Below, in pieces: positions 18,563 through 25,695 of a stretch of DNA of 44,433 nucleotides. A program made the position numbers and the translations under genes. The number at the start of each line of letters is the position of its first letter. Position 1 is the first letter of the stretch. The notes under the pieces are model-generated. The model made no database searches and had not been told where the DNA came from. It worked only from the letters and a program-made list of their open reading frames with translations. Source of the stretch: SZUA-117 sp964630795 (lineage in GTDB: Bacteria; Pseudomonadota; Gammaproteobacteria; Steroidobacterales; Woeseiaceae). The stretch lies in contig CAZVWF010000012.1 in NCBI GenBank assembly GCA_964630795.1, positions 1 to 44,433 on the forward strand, in the 5' to 3' direction.

Positions 18563-18576
18563 CGGTCGGCCGACCG
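18563..18576. repeat. Perfect 14-bp palindrome between convergent chpC and rsmE
   Basis: CGGTCGGCCGACCG is self-complementary over all 14 bases and fills most of the 24 bases between the two convergent stop codons. It would form a GC-rich hairpin in either transcript. There is no T-run on either side, so it is not a standard intrinsic terminator; it may protect 3' ends or help transcripts stop in both directions. Confidence 0.55.
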
Positions 18577-19314
18577 TCAGGACAAATCCCCGTATAAAGA
18601 TTGCAGAGCCGCCAGGGCTGCCAGCGCGGCTGTTTCTGTTCGCAGGATACGAGGCCCGAAGCCGATGGGCAGGAACCCGGCAATTTCTGCGTTCTCATAC
18701 TCGAGATCGCTGAAGCCGCCCTCGGGACCGACAAGGAGGGTGACGTCGTTTCCGTCGATGTCCAGGGACTTCAGTGTCCTGTTAGCACCGGGCTTCAGCA
18801 GAATTTGTGTCGATAATGCGCCGTGATAGTCGGCCAGCACATTCACCAGTGCTGTTGGCGCATCAATCACAGGCAATACATTCCGTCCGCACTGCTCGCA
18901 GGCGCTCGCCGCAACACTTTCCCAATGTGCCTGTTTCTTTTCGGCGCGATTTGTATTGAGCTTGACGACCGAATAGTCCGTCAGGACGGGGACGATTCTC
19001 GTTACGCCGAGCTCGGTGGCTTTCTGAATGGCGAAATCCATTCTGTCGCCCCTGGAAACACCCTGCATGAGCGTCACGCTGAGGGGCGATTCCGGCGAAC
19101 GGTCGAGCGCTTCAATCACAGTCGTTTCGACGACGTCCTTGCGAATCGACCGAATCGTGACCAGGAATTCATTGCCCTTGCCGTCGAATACCGTCAGGGT
19201 ATCGTCGGGGCGAAGTCGCAGCACCCGGCCGATATATCTCGCGTGGTTACCGCGCAGGTGCAGTTCAGCGTTGAGCTTGATGGGCGCATCGACGTAAAGG
19301 CGTTTGTTCGACAT
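18577..19314 (-). CDS. rsmE: 16S rRNA (uracil-1498-N3)-methyltransferase
   Basis: RsmE methylates U1498 of 16S rRNA using S-adenosylmethionine. The 245-residue protein has an N-terminal PUA-like part (HLRGNHARYIGRVLRLRPDD, VFDGKGNEF) and a SPOUT methyltransferase part with MQGVSRGDRMDFAIQKATELGV, SACEQCGR, the knot motif LLVGPEGGFSDLE and the terminal LGPRILRTETA-like segment (GFGPRILRTETAALAALAALQ). The ATG at 19314 gives the usual family length; an upstream start at 19368 would add 18 unrelated residues and run into ampD on the other strand. Confidence 0.95.
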   Translation of the reverse strand: MSNKRLYVDAPIKLNAELHLRGNHARYIGRVLRLRPDDTLTVFDGKGNEFLVTIRSIRKDVVETTVIEALDRSPESPLSVTLMQGVSRGDRMDFAIQKATELGVTRIVPVLTDYSVVKLNTNRAEKKQAHWESVAASACEQCGRNVLPVIDAPTALVNVLADYHGALSTQILLKPGANRTLKSLDIDGNDVTLLVGPEGGFSDLEYENAEIAGFLPIGFGPRILRTETAALAALAALQSLYGDLS

Positions 19315-19361
19315 GGGCTTGATTTCCTGATCGTTGACATTAAGCCCCTTGAAGCAGGACC

Positions 19362-19991
19362 ATGTCAAAGCGTGGGCCGGGACTGGAAAATACCGTTTTG
19401 AGTCGCAGTGTAACTGTCAGATTTGCCGTGAGTCCCGGCACCGGGTTGCTGCGACCGGCAACCCAGTGCCCGTCGCCGAACCAGGACGAGCGACCGCCTG
19501 GCGTCGAACCGGACCTGGTCATTATTCACGGCATCAGCCTGCCGCCCGGCGAGTATGGTGGTCCTTACATCGAAGCGCTGTTTACCAATTCACTGGACCC
19601 GGATGAACATCCCTTTTTCCGGGAGATTGAGGGATTGCGCGTTGCATCACACTTGCTGATTCGTCGTGATGGCGAGGTGGTCCAGTTTGTTCCCTTCGAG
19701 CGGCGCGCCTGGCACGCAGGTGAATCGACCTTTCGCGGGCAATCCTGTTGTAATGATTTTTCGATCGGTATCGAACTCGAGGGTACGGACGATACGCCAT
19801 ATACCGATGCGCAATATGAACAGCTGGTTCCGGTCCTGCGCGTCATCATGCAGGCCTATCCCAAAATATCGCCGCGTCGACTGGCAGGGCATTGCGATAT
19901 TTCGCCGGGCAGAAAATCCGACCCCGGTCCTGCTTTCGACTGGCTCCGATTGTATGATGGGCTAGGCTTCTCTGAAGGACTTGGCGGGTAG
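19362..19991 (+). CDS. ampD: 1,6-anhydro-N-acetylmuramyl-L-alanine amidase AmpD
   Basis: AmpD cuts the peptide from anhydromuropeptides in the cytosol during peptidoglycan recycling, which keeps beta-lactamase inducers low. The 209-residue protein matches the amidase_2 family: zinc ligands H56 (LVIIHGISLPPGEYGG), H177 (LAGHCDISPGRKSDPG) and D187, with E138 (SIGIELEG) and K185 in the catalytic positions. There is no signal peptide, consistent with cytosolic AmpD. The ATG at 19362 has an AGGA site; the N-terminus is about 20 residues longer than in E. coli, so a GTG at 19428 is a weaker alternative. AmpE follows after two bases. AnmK at 39932 acts in the same pathway. Confidence 0.95.
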   Translation: MSKRGPGLENTVLSRSVTVRFAVSPGTGLLRPATQCPSPNQDERPPGVEPDLVIIHGISLPPGEYGGPYIEALFTNSLDPDEHPFFREIEGLRVASHLLIRRDGEVVQFVPFERRAWHAGESTFRGQSCCNDFSIGIELEGTDDTPYTDAQYEQLVPVLRVIMQAYPKISPRRLAGHCDISPGRKSDPGPAFDWLRLYDGLGFSEGLGG

Positions 19992-19993
19992 GA

Positions 19994-20896
19994 ATGAAAC
20001 TCCTGGCACTTCTGATCGGGCTTCTCGTCGAACGACTGGCGACCAAGCTTTTTCATCTCCGCCATCTCCGTTGGCTGGACCGACTGATCGATTCAGGCTT
20101 TCGGCAGGGTGACCGTATTGCCACCTGGCCGGCACTGATTCCCGTCATCGCGCTCGCGCTCGCGCTCGTTGCTCCGGTCTTTTTGATTCGATTTGGCGTG
20201 GGCGAGATCTGGTTCGGGTTTCCCTATCTGATTCTCGCCATCATCATCCTGTTCTTCTCCTTCGGACCCAAAGATATTGGCGAAGACGTCGAGGACTATT
20301 GCCGTGCGATCGAGGATGACGATGCGGAGCAGATTCGCGTCAGCTCCAGGCGACTATCGGAAACCGATGTGCCGGAAGACGAGTTGGAATGCATCCGGAT
20401 GGTCGAGGAGTCTGTCTGCATTCAGGCGAACAACAGGCTTTTCGCGGTGGTTTTCTGGTTTGTTTTGCTGGGACCGGTTGGCGCATGGGCCTATCGGGTT
20501 ACTGATCTCATCCGCCGGCGGGCGGTGTTCAACATGCTGAGTGAGGATTCAACCGATTTGCGGATGGTGTCGGCGTCGGAGACCTTGCATGGATGGCTTG
20601 CCTGGGTTCCTGCACGTCTTACAGCGGTGGGATATGCGATGGCCGGAAGTTTCGACGGTGCACTGCATGCGTGGAGAGGTGCCGATGAAACGGCTGCGGT
20701 GACCCACCACGAGCAAAGCGAGCGATTGCTGGCCCGTGTGGGTACAGGCGCACTGGCATTGCAGGAACTCCCGGACGAATCTGTCGCGGATCGCGGCGTT
20801 CGCGGTGCGATGGCCGCCTACGGGCTGGTGATGCGATTATTATTTATCTGGGCCGCCGCCATTGCCGCAATGACCCTTTACGGCTGGTCCGTGTGA
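19994..20896 (+). CDS. ampE: Inner-membrane regulatory protein AmpE
   Basis: This 300-residue protein belongs to the AmpE/CobD-CbiB-like membrane family. It starts with MKLLALLIGLLVERL, has hydrophobic spans at about 47-67 and 75-91, a soluble segment with the conserved GEDVEDYCRA, then FAVVFWFVLLGPVGAWAYRVTDL (about 150-172), PARLTAVGYAMAGSF, and a final hydrophobic helix at the C-terminus. AmpE is co-transcribed with ampD in many gammaproteobacteria; its exact role, possibly in sensing or murein recycling, is unsettled. It starts two bases after ampD and overlaps btuF by four bases, so all three are probably one operon. Confidence 0.92.
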   Translation: MKLLALLIGLLVERLATKLFHLRHLRWLDRLIDSGFRQGDRIATWPALIPVIALALALVAPVFLIRFGVGEIWFGFPYLILAIIILFFSFGPKDIGEDVEDYCRAIEDDDAEQIRVSSRRLSETDVPEDELECIRMVEESVCIQANNRLFAVVFWFVLLGPVGAWAYRVTDLIRRRAVFNMLSEDSTDLRMVSASETLHGWLAWVPARLTAVGYAMAGSFDGALHAWRGADETAAVTHHEQSERLLARVGTGALALQELPDESVADRGVRGAMAAYGLVMRLLFIWAAAIAAMTLYGWSV

Positions 20897-21783
20897 CGAG
20901 CAAGCTTGAGCGACTCACCGCTGGTCTGATCGTTGCGCTTTGCCTGGCCGCCTGCGGTCTTCCCGAAAACGACACGAATCCACGAACCGGCTGGCCGGCT
21001 GCCAGTCTGCGCATCGTCACGCTGTCTCCGCATCTTGCAGAACTGGTTTTTGCGGTCGGCGCCGGTCATCAGCTTATTGGCGTCAGCGCTTATACCGACT
21101 ATCCGGCAGCGGCCGCCGATCTGCCGGTCGTCGGGGACGCGTTCAATATCGACCAGGAACGGTTAACGCTGCTCGAACCCGACCTCCTGCTCGCATGGGA
21201 CACCGGTACGCCGGCACATGTCATTGACGAATTGCGCAACCGGGGCTACGCCGTTGAGGTGATTACCACGACGTCCCTGTCCGATATTGGCGTCGCTCTG
21301 AAACGCATTGGCGCGTTAACGGGTCGGGAAACCGATGCAACTGCCGCCGCGGATCGTTTTTCCGCCGGCCTGGACCAGATTGCAAAGCAATCAACGGGTG
21401 CAGCACCGATCGACGTCTTCTACCAGGTGGACGTGCGACCGCTTTACACGATCAACGGCACCCACTTTGTCAGTCAGCTCATCGAGTTGTGCGGCGGCAG
21501 GAATATTTTTGGCAATCTCGACGGGCTTGCTCCACTGATCTCTGTCGAAGCCGTGCTCGAGCGCAGCCCGGAAGTTATCCTGGCCAGTACCGATGCCGGC
21601 CAGTCAGCCTTCGAGGAATGGGAGCGCTGGCCGGACCTGCCCGCGAATCGGCTCGATAATCGATACCTGATGCCGGCAAATGACATCGGTCGGCCGACGC
21701 CACGACTACTGGCTGGTGCGCGGGCGGTTTGCGAGGTGTTGCAAAAAAGTCGGAACAATCGCGAGGCAAAGACACCTGACTGA
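20893..21783 (+). CDS. btuF: Cobalamin ABC transporter substrate-binding lipoprotein BtuF
   Basis: This 296-residue periplasmic binding protein is predicted to capture vitamin B12 for BtuCD. The N-terminus (LIVALCLAAC) is a lipoprotein signal with the lipid-bearing Cys at about residue 21, so it may be membrane-anchored. The BtuF-like core includes IVTLSPHLAELVFAVGAG, GVSAYTDYP, DLPVVGDAFNIDQERLTLLEPDLLLAW and, in the second lobe, a Trp-rich segment (EEWERWPDLPA). The GTG start overlaps the ampE stop (GTGA). The ATPase (24154) and permease (32370) are encoded elsewhere in the window. The substrate is inferred from family resemblance and the adjacent adenosyltransferase. Confidence 0.85.
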   Translation: MTSKLERLTAGLIVALCLAACGLPENDTNPRTGWPAASLRIVTLSPHLAELVFAVGAGHQLIGVSAYTDYPAAAADLPVVGDAFNIDQERLTLLEPDLLLAWDTGTPAHVIDELRNRGYAVEVITTTSLSDIGVALKRIGALTGRETDATAAADRFSAGLDQIAKQSTGAAPIDVFYQVDVRPLYTINGTHFVSQLIELCGGRNIFGNLDGLAPLISVEAVLERSPEVILASTDAGQSAFEEWERWPDLPANRLDNRYLMPANDIGRPTPRLLAGARAVCEVLQKSRNNREAKTPD

Positions 21784-21878
21784 CTTGCGCCAGGCGAGGC
21801 GCGATGACTGGATGACCGGAGAAAGCCTGCTCAAGGACACTGGACTGCCTGATGATCAAGGCGCCGATACGCTGACTG

Positions 21879-22433
21879 TCAATCCTCGCGGTTCCGGTTC
21901 CAGATAACCTCCTGTCCTGATTCGGCACGCGCAAGACGGCGGGCCATAACGAATAACAGGTCGGACAGCCGGTTGAGGTAACGAATGACTTCATCACGAA
22001 CCGGCTCGCTTTGTTTCAGGGCGATGACCCGGCGTTCAGCGCGACGAACAATGGTACGGGCCAGATGACAGCTGGCGGCAGCCTGCCCGCCGCCCGGAAG
22101 AATGAAGTCCTTCAATGGCGGTAAATCGTCGTTCAGGCGATCCAGCGCCTTCTCGAGCCGCGCAATAAAGTCATCAGTAATGGCGGTGTGACCCGGAATG
22201 CAAAGTTCACCACCCAGATCGAACAGGTCGTGTTGTACCTCGGTCAGGCAGTCAGCGATGTCGTCGGGTACCGTTTCGGCCGCGAGAATCATGCCGATGC
22301 CGCTGTTCGCCTCGTCGACGGTGCCATAGGCTTCGACTCTCGGGCCGTCTTTTTGCGTACGGCTTCCGTCACCGAGGCTGGTTGTCCCGTCGTCGCCGGT
22401 GCGTGTATAGATTTTGCTGAGTCGGTTTCCCAT
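21879..22433 (-). CDS. PduO-type ATP:cob(I)alamin adenosyltransferase
   Basis: This 184-residue enzyme transfers the adenosyl group of ATP to cob(I)alamin, making adenosylcobalamin. PduO-type signatures are KIYTRTGDDGTTSL near the N-terminus (ATP binding), RVEAYGTVDEANS, DLFDLGGEL, FILPGGGQAAASCHLARTIVRRAERR in the active site and YLNRLSDLLFVMAR near the C-terminus. It is convergent with btuF; the 95 bases between them show no clear terminator. Together with BtuF, BtuD and BtuC it points to cobalamin salvage rather than synthesis in this region. Confidence 0.94.
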   Translation of the reverse strand: MGNRLSKIYTRTGDDGTTSLGDGSRTQKDGPRVEAYGTVDEANSGIGMILAAETVPDDIADCLTEVQHDLFDLGGELCIPGHTAITDDFIARLEKALDRLNDDLPPLKDFILPGGGQAAASCHLARTIVRRAERRVIALKQSEPVRDEVIRYLNRLSDLLFVMARRLARAESGQEVIWNRNRED

Positions 22434-22536
22434 GTCCGGGCTCGTAGATTGGCGCTACACAATAGGAGCGGGTCTATACCCTGTCAAGGCGGTGACTTGT
22501 TTCAAAGAACAACTCACTCCATAGTGTTCGCGAACG

Positions 22537-23343
22537 ATGAATAGCGACCAATCGATGACTCAGGACAGCGATCATTCCCCGGAACTGGCAGTGGCACTCG
22601 CGGCGGCAAACGCAGCGGCAGACATTAGTCGGGCCTATTATTTTGGCAATGTCGAAGTCACCACCAAGGTGGACCGCACACCTGTCACACAGGCCGACGT
22701 TGAGTGCGAAGAGGCCATCAAAAAGGTGATTCTCGATGCCTTTCCGGAGGACGGCTTTTACGGCGAGGAGACGGGCCGAACCGATTCTGCCGGAGACAGG
22801 CTCTGGCTGGTCGATCCGATCGATGGCACCAAGGCCTTCGTTCGTGAGTACCCGTTTTTTTCAACACAAATTGCGCTACAGGTTCAGGGTGAACTGGTGC
22901 TCGGTGTGTCCTGCGGAACGATGTTCGATGAGCTTGCCTGGGCGGAACGCGGTAAGGGCGCCTGGCTCAATGGCCAGCAGCTCCGGGTGGGCGACATCGA
23001 CGACCCGGAACGGGCCGCTTTTTCCACGGGTAATCTGAAGTCGCTGGCGAAGACCGTGGGCTGGGCAAGGCTGGCGGAATTCGTCGGCGTATCGGACAGG
23101 ATTCGAGGCTATGGCGATTTCTATCATTACCATCTGCTGGCGGCGGGCAAAATCGAAGCGGTAATCGAATCTGACGTCAACATTCTCGATATTGCCGCCC
23201 TGTCGGTGATCGTCACGGAAGCCGGCGGCGTATTCACCGACATGAACGGTTGTGCACCGGATCTTGATACGCGCTCCGTCATCGCCGCCAACGCCTCGCT
23301 GCACAAAAAATTGCTTGAACGCTTACACGGATTTGTCGACTGA
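22537..23343 (+). CDS. Inositol-monophosphatase-family phosphatase (histidinol-phosphatase-like)
   Basis: This 268-residue Mg-dependent phosphatase has the metal site residues in GEETG, the signature LWLVDPIDGTKAFVREYPFF with the catalytic DPIDGT, and a late ESDVNILDIAALSVIVTEAGG segment in place of the usual WDxAA. The KAFVREYPFFSTQIAL form is typical of bacterial histidinol-phosphatases of the HisN type, but inositol monophosphatase or nucleotide phosphatase (CysQ) activity cannot be excluded. No other his gene is nearby. I use the ATG at 22537; a second in-frame ATG lies at 22555. The stop shares a base with the start of the next gene (TGATG), so the two are coupled. Confidence 0.85.
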   Translation: MNSDQSMTQDSDHSPELAVALAAANAAADISRAYYFGNVEVTTKVDRTPVTQADVECEEAIKKVILDAFPEDGFYGEETGRTDSAGDRLWLVDPIDGTKAFVREYPFFSTQIALQVQGELVLGVSCGTMFDELAWAERGKGAWLNGQQLRVGDIDDPERAAFSTGNLKSLAKTVGWARLAEFVGVSDRIRGYGDFYHYHLLAAGKIEAVIESDVNILDIAALSVIVTEAGGVFTDMNGCAPDLDTRSVIAANASLHKKLLERLHGFVD

Positions 23344-24128
23344 TGGAGCTTGATATCTTCCAGGTATCTGCATTCACCGGTCAGTCGTTCGGTGGCAATC
23401 CGGCCGCCGTAGTGCCGCTGGAGTCCTGGATCGATGACGGGCTCATGCAAAAAATTGCCGCGGAAAACAACCTGTCCGAAACGGCATTCTTTGTGCCGCG
23501 CAGCGAGGGCGAATGGGAAATTCGCTGGTTTACGCCGACGGTGGAGGTGTCACTTTGCGGGCACGCTACGCTTGCGAGCGCGGCTGTCATTCACGACCGC
23601 CTGGGACATGATAACTGGCCGATCACGCTGCATTCGGCCAGTGGCCCATTGCAGGTTGATGTCGATGGCGATACGTACGTTCTGGATTTCCCGGCGACCA
23701 TACCGGAACCCATAGAGAAGCCCGCCGGGCTGGAAGCTGCGCTGGGTGCACCGGTTCTCGAGTACCTTGGCGGCGGTGAAATGACCATGGCCGTAATGCA
23801 GGATGAATCTACCGTCGCAGCGGTCGCCCCGGATTTCGCCAAACTGGCCGGGATTTCTGAGTTCGGACTGATCATCACGGCGCCCGGCGATTCAGTCGAC
23901 TTCGTCTCGCGATTTTTTGCACCGGCGATCGGGATCAATGAGGACCCGGTCACAGGTTCTGCGCATTGCGTATCGACGCCATACTGGTCGGCGAAGCTCG
24001 GCAGGTCTGAATTGTCCGCAAGACAGGTCTCGAATCGGGTGGGAGAATTGTTCTGCGAGGCCCGCGGGGACCGGATTCGCATTCACGGCAATGCCGTATT
24101 TTTTCTGTCCGGCAAGATGACCATCTAA
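23343..24128 (+). CDS. PhzF-family isomerase/epimerase
   Basis: This 261-residue protein has the two-lobed diaminopimelate-epimerase-like fold of the PhzF family: MELDIFQVSAFTGQSFGGNPAAVV at the N-terminus, the catalytic Glu E46 in ENNLSETAFF, WFTPTVEVSLCGHATLAS, and RFFAPAIGINEDPVTGSAHC in the second lobe. No phenazine genes are present, so it is a general PhzF-like isomerase of unknown substrate. It is coupled to the preceding phosphatase by a one-base overlap and is convergent with btuD, 25 bases away. Confidence 0.88.
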   Translation: MELDIFQVSAFTGQSFGGNPAAVVPLESWIDDGLMQKIAAENNLSETAFFVPRSEGEWEIRWFTPTVEVSLCGHATLASAAVIHDRLGHDNWPITLHSASGPLQVDVDGDTYVLDFPATIPEPIEKPAGLEAALGAPVLEYLGGGEMTMAVMQDESTVAAVAPDFAKLAGISEFGLIITAPGDSVDFVSRFFAPAIGINEDPVTGSAHCVSTPYWSAKLGRSELSARQVSNRVGELFCEARGDRIRIHGNAVFFLSGKMTI

Positions 24129-24153
24129 TTGCGTGACGACGGACCGGTGCCGC

Positions 24154-24936
24154 TCACCCGGTTGCAACAAACAGCTGGCGATCGTGCCAGGGAACGGTTT
24201 CCATGGGCGTCTTGTAAAGGTCGGACAGTTCGTTGCTGTCCAGTACGTCTTCAGTTCGCCCGACCCTCCAGCGACCGTCACCGAACAGCAGCAGGCAACG
24301 ATCCGCGTAGCGCGCGGCGAGATTGACGTCGTGCAGACTCGCCAGCACGGTCTTTCCACCGTCCACCAGGCGGCGAAAAATCTTCAGGACGTCCAGTTGG
24401 TGCTGTGGGTCCAGATGATTGGTTGGCTCATCCAGCAAAAATACTTCAGGCGATTGCGTCAGGACCTGTGCGACTGCAAGGCGGCGACGCTCGCCGCCCG
24501 ACAAGGTAAGGACGTCACGGTCGACGAACCCTGCGAGGTCGACCTCGGCAAGCGCCTTTCGCGCAATGTCGTAGTCCGTCTCGGATTCCCATCGCATCCG
24601 ACCAATGTGAGGATGCCGGCCGATCATGACGGTGTCGAATACCGTGGCCGGAAAGACGTCTTCGGTATACTGCGGCAGGAGTGCAACGCTGAGTGCCACC
24701 TGCTGCCGGGTCAGTCCTGCGAGCTTTTCCCCTCCCAGAGATACGCTGCCATCGTCAGGTATCCTGACGCCTGCCAATGTGTGCAATGCCAGCGATTTGC
24801 CAACGCCATTCGGCCCGAGTATCGCCAGTAATTCACCGCCAGCAACGTCTAACTCGAGCGCTTCGATCAGCCTGCGTCCCGGAACGTTGATTGACAGGTT
24901 TTGGCAGGCGATTCCCGATTGCGATGTATCCGTCAT
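24154..24936 (-). CDS. btuD: ABC transporter ATPase, probable cobalamin importer BtuD
   Basis: This 260-residue ATPase of the FecCD/BtuCD import class has Walker A GPNGVGKS (Ser where Thr is common), a Q-loop in LLPQYTEDVFPATVFDTVMIGRHPH, signature TLSGGERRRLAVAQVL, Walker B VFLLDEPTNHLD and the switch His in LASLHDVNLA. It probably powers B12 uptake with BtuF and BtuC, which are its only matching partners in the window. It is encoded alone, convergent with the PhzF gene. The ATG is at 24936. I see no B12 riboswitch box in its upstream region. Confidence 0.82.
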   Translation of the reverse strand: MTDTSQSGIACQNLSINVPGRRLIEALELDVAGGELLAILGPNGVGKSLALHTLAGVRIPDDGSVSLGGEKLAGLTRQQVALSVALLPQYTEDVFPATVFDTVMIGRHPHIGRMRWESETDYDIARKALAEVDLAGFVDRDVLTLSGGERRRLAVAQVLTQSPEVFLLDEPTNHLDPQHQLDVLKIFRRLVDGGKTVLASLHDVNLAARYADRCLLLFGDGRWRVGRTEDVLDSNELSDLYKTPMETVPWHDRQLFVATG

Positions 24937-25193
24937 GCGCGCAGGTTAACAGACCCGCTAGGACAAACTAAGGGTGAGGGATTACCGGGTCAGTCGAATT
25001 TCTCTGGCGGTCAGATCGCCAATCATCACGTAGCGAAGACTTTTGGGTATTACCGCGTCGCCTTTAGCCAGGGAAATACGCCCGCCCATGATTTCGGCAT
25101 AGCGTTGCGGGTATATTGGTTTTCGATCCGGTTCAGCATGGCCGAGCGGAAATGCGGGCAGACCCGTCGACGATTCATACTTGTCCGTCGCAC
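24937..25193. other. Region upstream of btuD with an unassigned open frame
   Basis: No recognised gene lies here. On the minus strand one frame is open from 25212 to a TAA at 24984-24982, about 76 codons, with protein-like composition (ending in MIGDLTAREIRLTR). It has no ATG before 25089, which would leave 35 residues, and no good ribosome site. It may be the tail of a decayed gene or a small unknown protein. The opposite-strand open frame at 24901-25227 looks like a shadow of it. The btuD promoter must also be here. Confidence 0.35.
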
Positions 25194-25225
25194 CAATAAA
25201 AAGCCCCGCGTTTTACGGCGGGGCT
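25194..25225 (-). terminator. Intrinsic terminator (minus strand)
   Basis: Read on the minus strand, AGCCCCGC and GCGGGGCT form an 8-bp GC-rich stem around a loop of eight bases, followed at once by TTTTTATT. This is a textbook Rho-independent terminator for minus-strand transcription. On the plus strand the T-rich run starts only after a six-base spacer, so that direction is weaker. Confidence 0.85.
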
Positions 25226-25306
25226 AATGACTCTTTTTATTATTAAAGAGGTAACTGTTTGTTCGGTAACCAAATACAGACTTTATAATTATTGTTGGAT
25301 CTGGAT

Positions 25307-25333
25307 CTTCTTGTTTTTATTATTATTTTTCTT
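25307..25333 (-). repeat. Nine tandem AAN triplets (possible Hfq-binding motif)
   Basis: On the minus strand the 27 bases read as nine A-A-N triplets in a row. A-R-N repeats are the known ligand of the Hfq distal face. The run lies unpaired, as far as I can judge by eye, in the middle of the predicted transcript. Confidence 0.6.
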
Positions 25334-25409
25334 CTGGCGTCTAAATCCTGTTTGTATTTATTCGTGGTTGCCGAGTTCAGTTACACTTCGCTTGGGCAAG
25401 GCTTAGAAA

Positions 25410-25424
25410 GCAATTCCTATGCCA
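25410..25424 (-). promoter_or_regulatory. Sigma-54 (-24/-12) promoter
   Basis: The minus strand reads TGGCATAGGAATTGC. This matches the consensus TGGCAC-N5-TTGC at all positions but one, with exactly 10 bases between the invariant GG and GC. Transcription should begin near 25398. An overlapping TTGACA (25427-25432) could be a sigma-70 -35, but the sequence 17 bases on (TTTCTA) is a poor -10. Confidence 0.7.
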
Positions 25425-25432
25425 CATGTCAA

Positions 25433-25695
25433 AAAAAAGAGCTATATCAGTGAGTTAAATAATTTCTTGGCACAGGCGGATTAACAATAATCGAGTGTTT
25501 GTAAAAAAAACCGACGGGGTGTCTGCACCCGGGTTGATGTCGTCACCAGCGACGTTTTGCAAACGATTAAATGGTATCGCGTTGTGATTTTGCCAGGTGA
25601 AGTGTCGTCACTGTGGTCCGGCATCCGGTAGCGGCCAGAATCGAAAGTGTCATGAATTCCGACAAATGGCCGTCTTATGGCGATATTTTGTCAAA
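25433..25695. other. Non-coding region with possible enhancer sites
   Basis: No gene is seen. The motif TGTC(G/T)(T/G)CAC occurs three times: TGTCTGCAC at 25520-25528, TGTCGTCAC at 25538-25546 and TGTCGTCAC at 25603-25611. Two copies lie in short dyads (GGGTG-tctg-CACCC and AGTG-tcgt-CACT). They are about 95 to 190 bases upstream of the -24 element, a usual distance for sigma-54 activator sites. A wider inverted repeat, GTTTGTAAAA (25497-25506) and TTTTGCAAAC (25555-25564), brackets the first two. Confidence 0.45.

Larger units (their letters stand above)
25194..25398 (-). ncRNA. Candidate sigma-54-dependent small RNA (about 205 nt)
   Basis: The transcript predicted between the -24/-12 promoter and the intrinsic terminator is AT-rich, unlike its GC-rich neighbours. 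It has no ATG, and its GTG is followed directly by a stop codon, so it is unlikely to encode protein. At 25307-25333 it carries nine consecutive AAN triplets (AAG AAA AAT AAT AAT AAA AAC AAG AAG), the A-R-N repeat that binds the distal face of Hfq. A short hairpin (CTCTTT/AAAGAG, 25231-25250) precedes the terminator stem, and the U-tail would suit Hfq's proximal face. The promoter, composition and terminator are seen directly; the sRNA role is inferred. It could instead be an attenuated leader for something downstream such as btuD. Confidence 0.6.

Noticed and set aside
24937..25193. Cobalamin riboswitch upstream of btuD
   Set aside because: I see no B12 box or matching fold; the terminator there belongs to the small RNA transcript.
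25427..25432. TTGACA as a sigma-70 -35 for the small RNA
   Set aside because: The sequence 17 bases downstream (TTTCTA) is a poor -10, while the overlapping -24/-12 element is almost perfect.
25462..25480. TTGGCACAGGCGGATTAAC on the plus strand as a second sigma-54 promoter
   Set aside because: It has TGGCAC but no TTGC at the -12 position.
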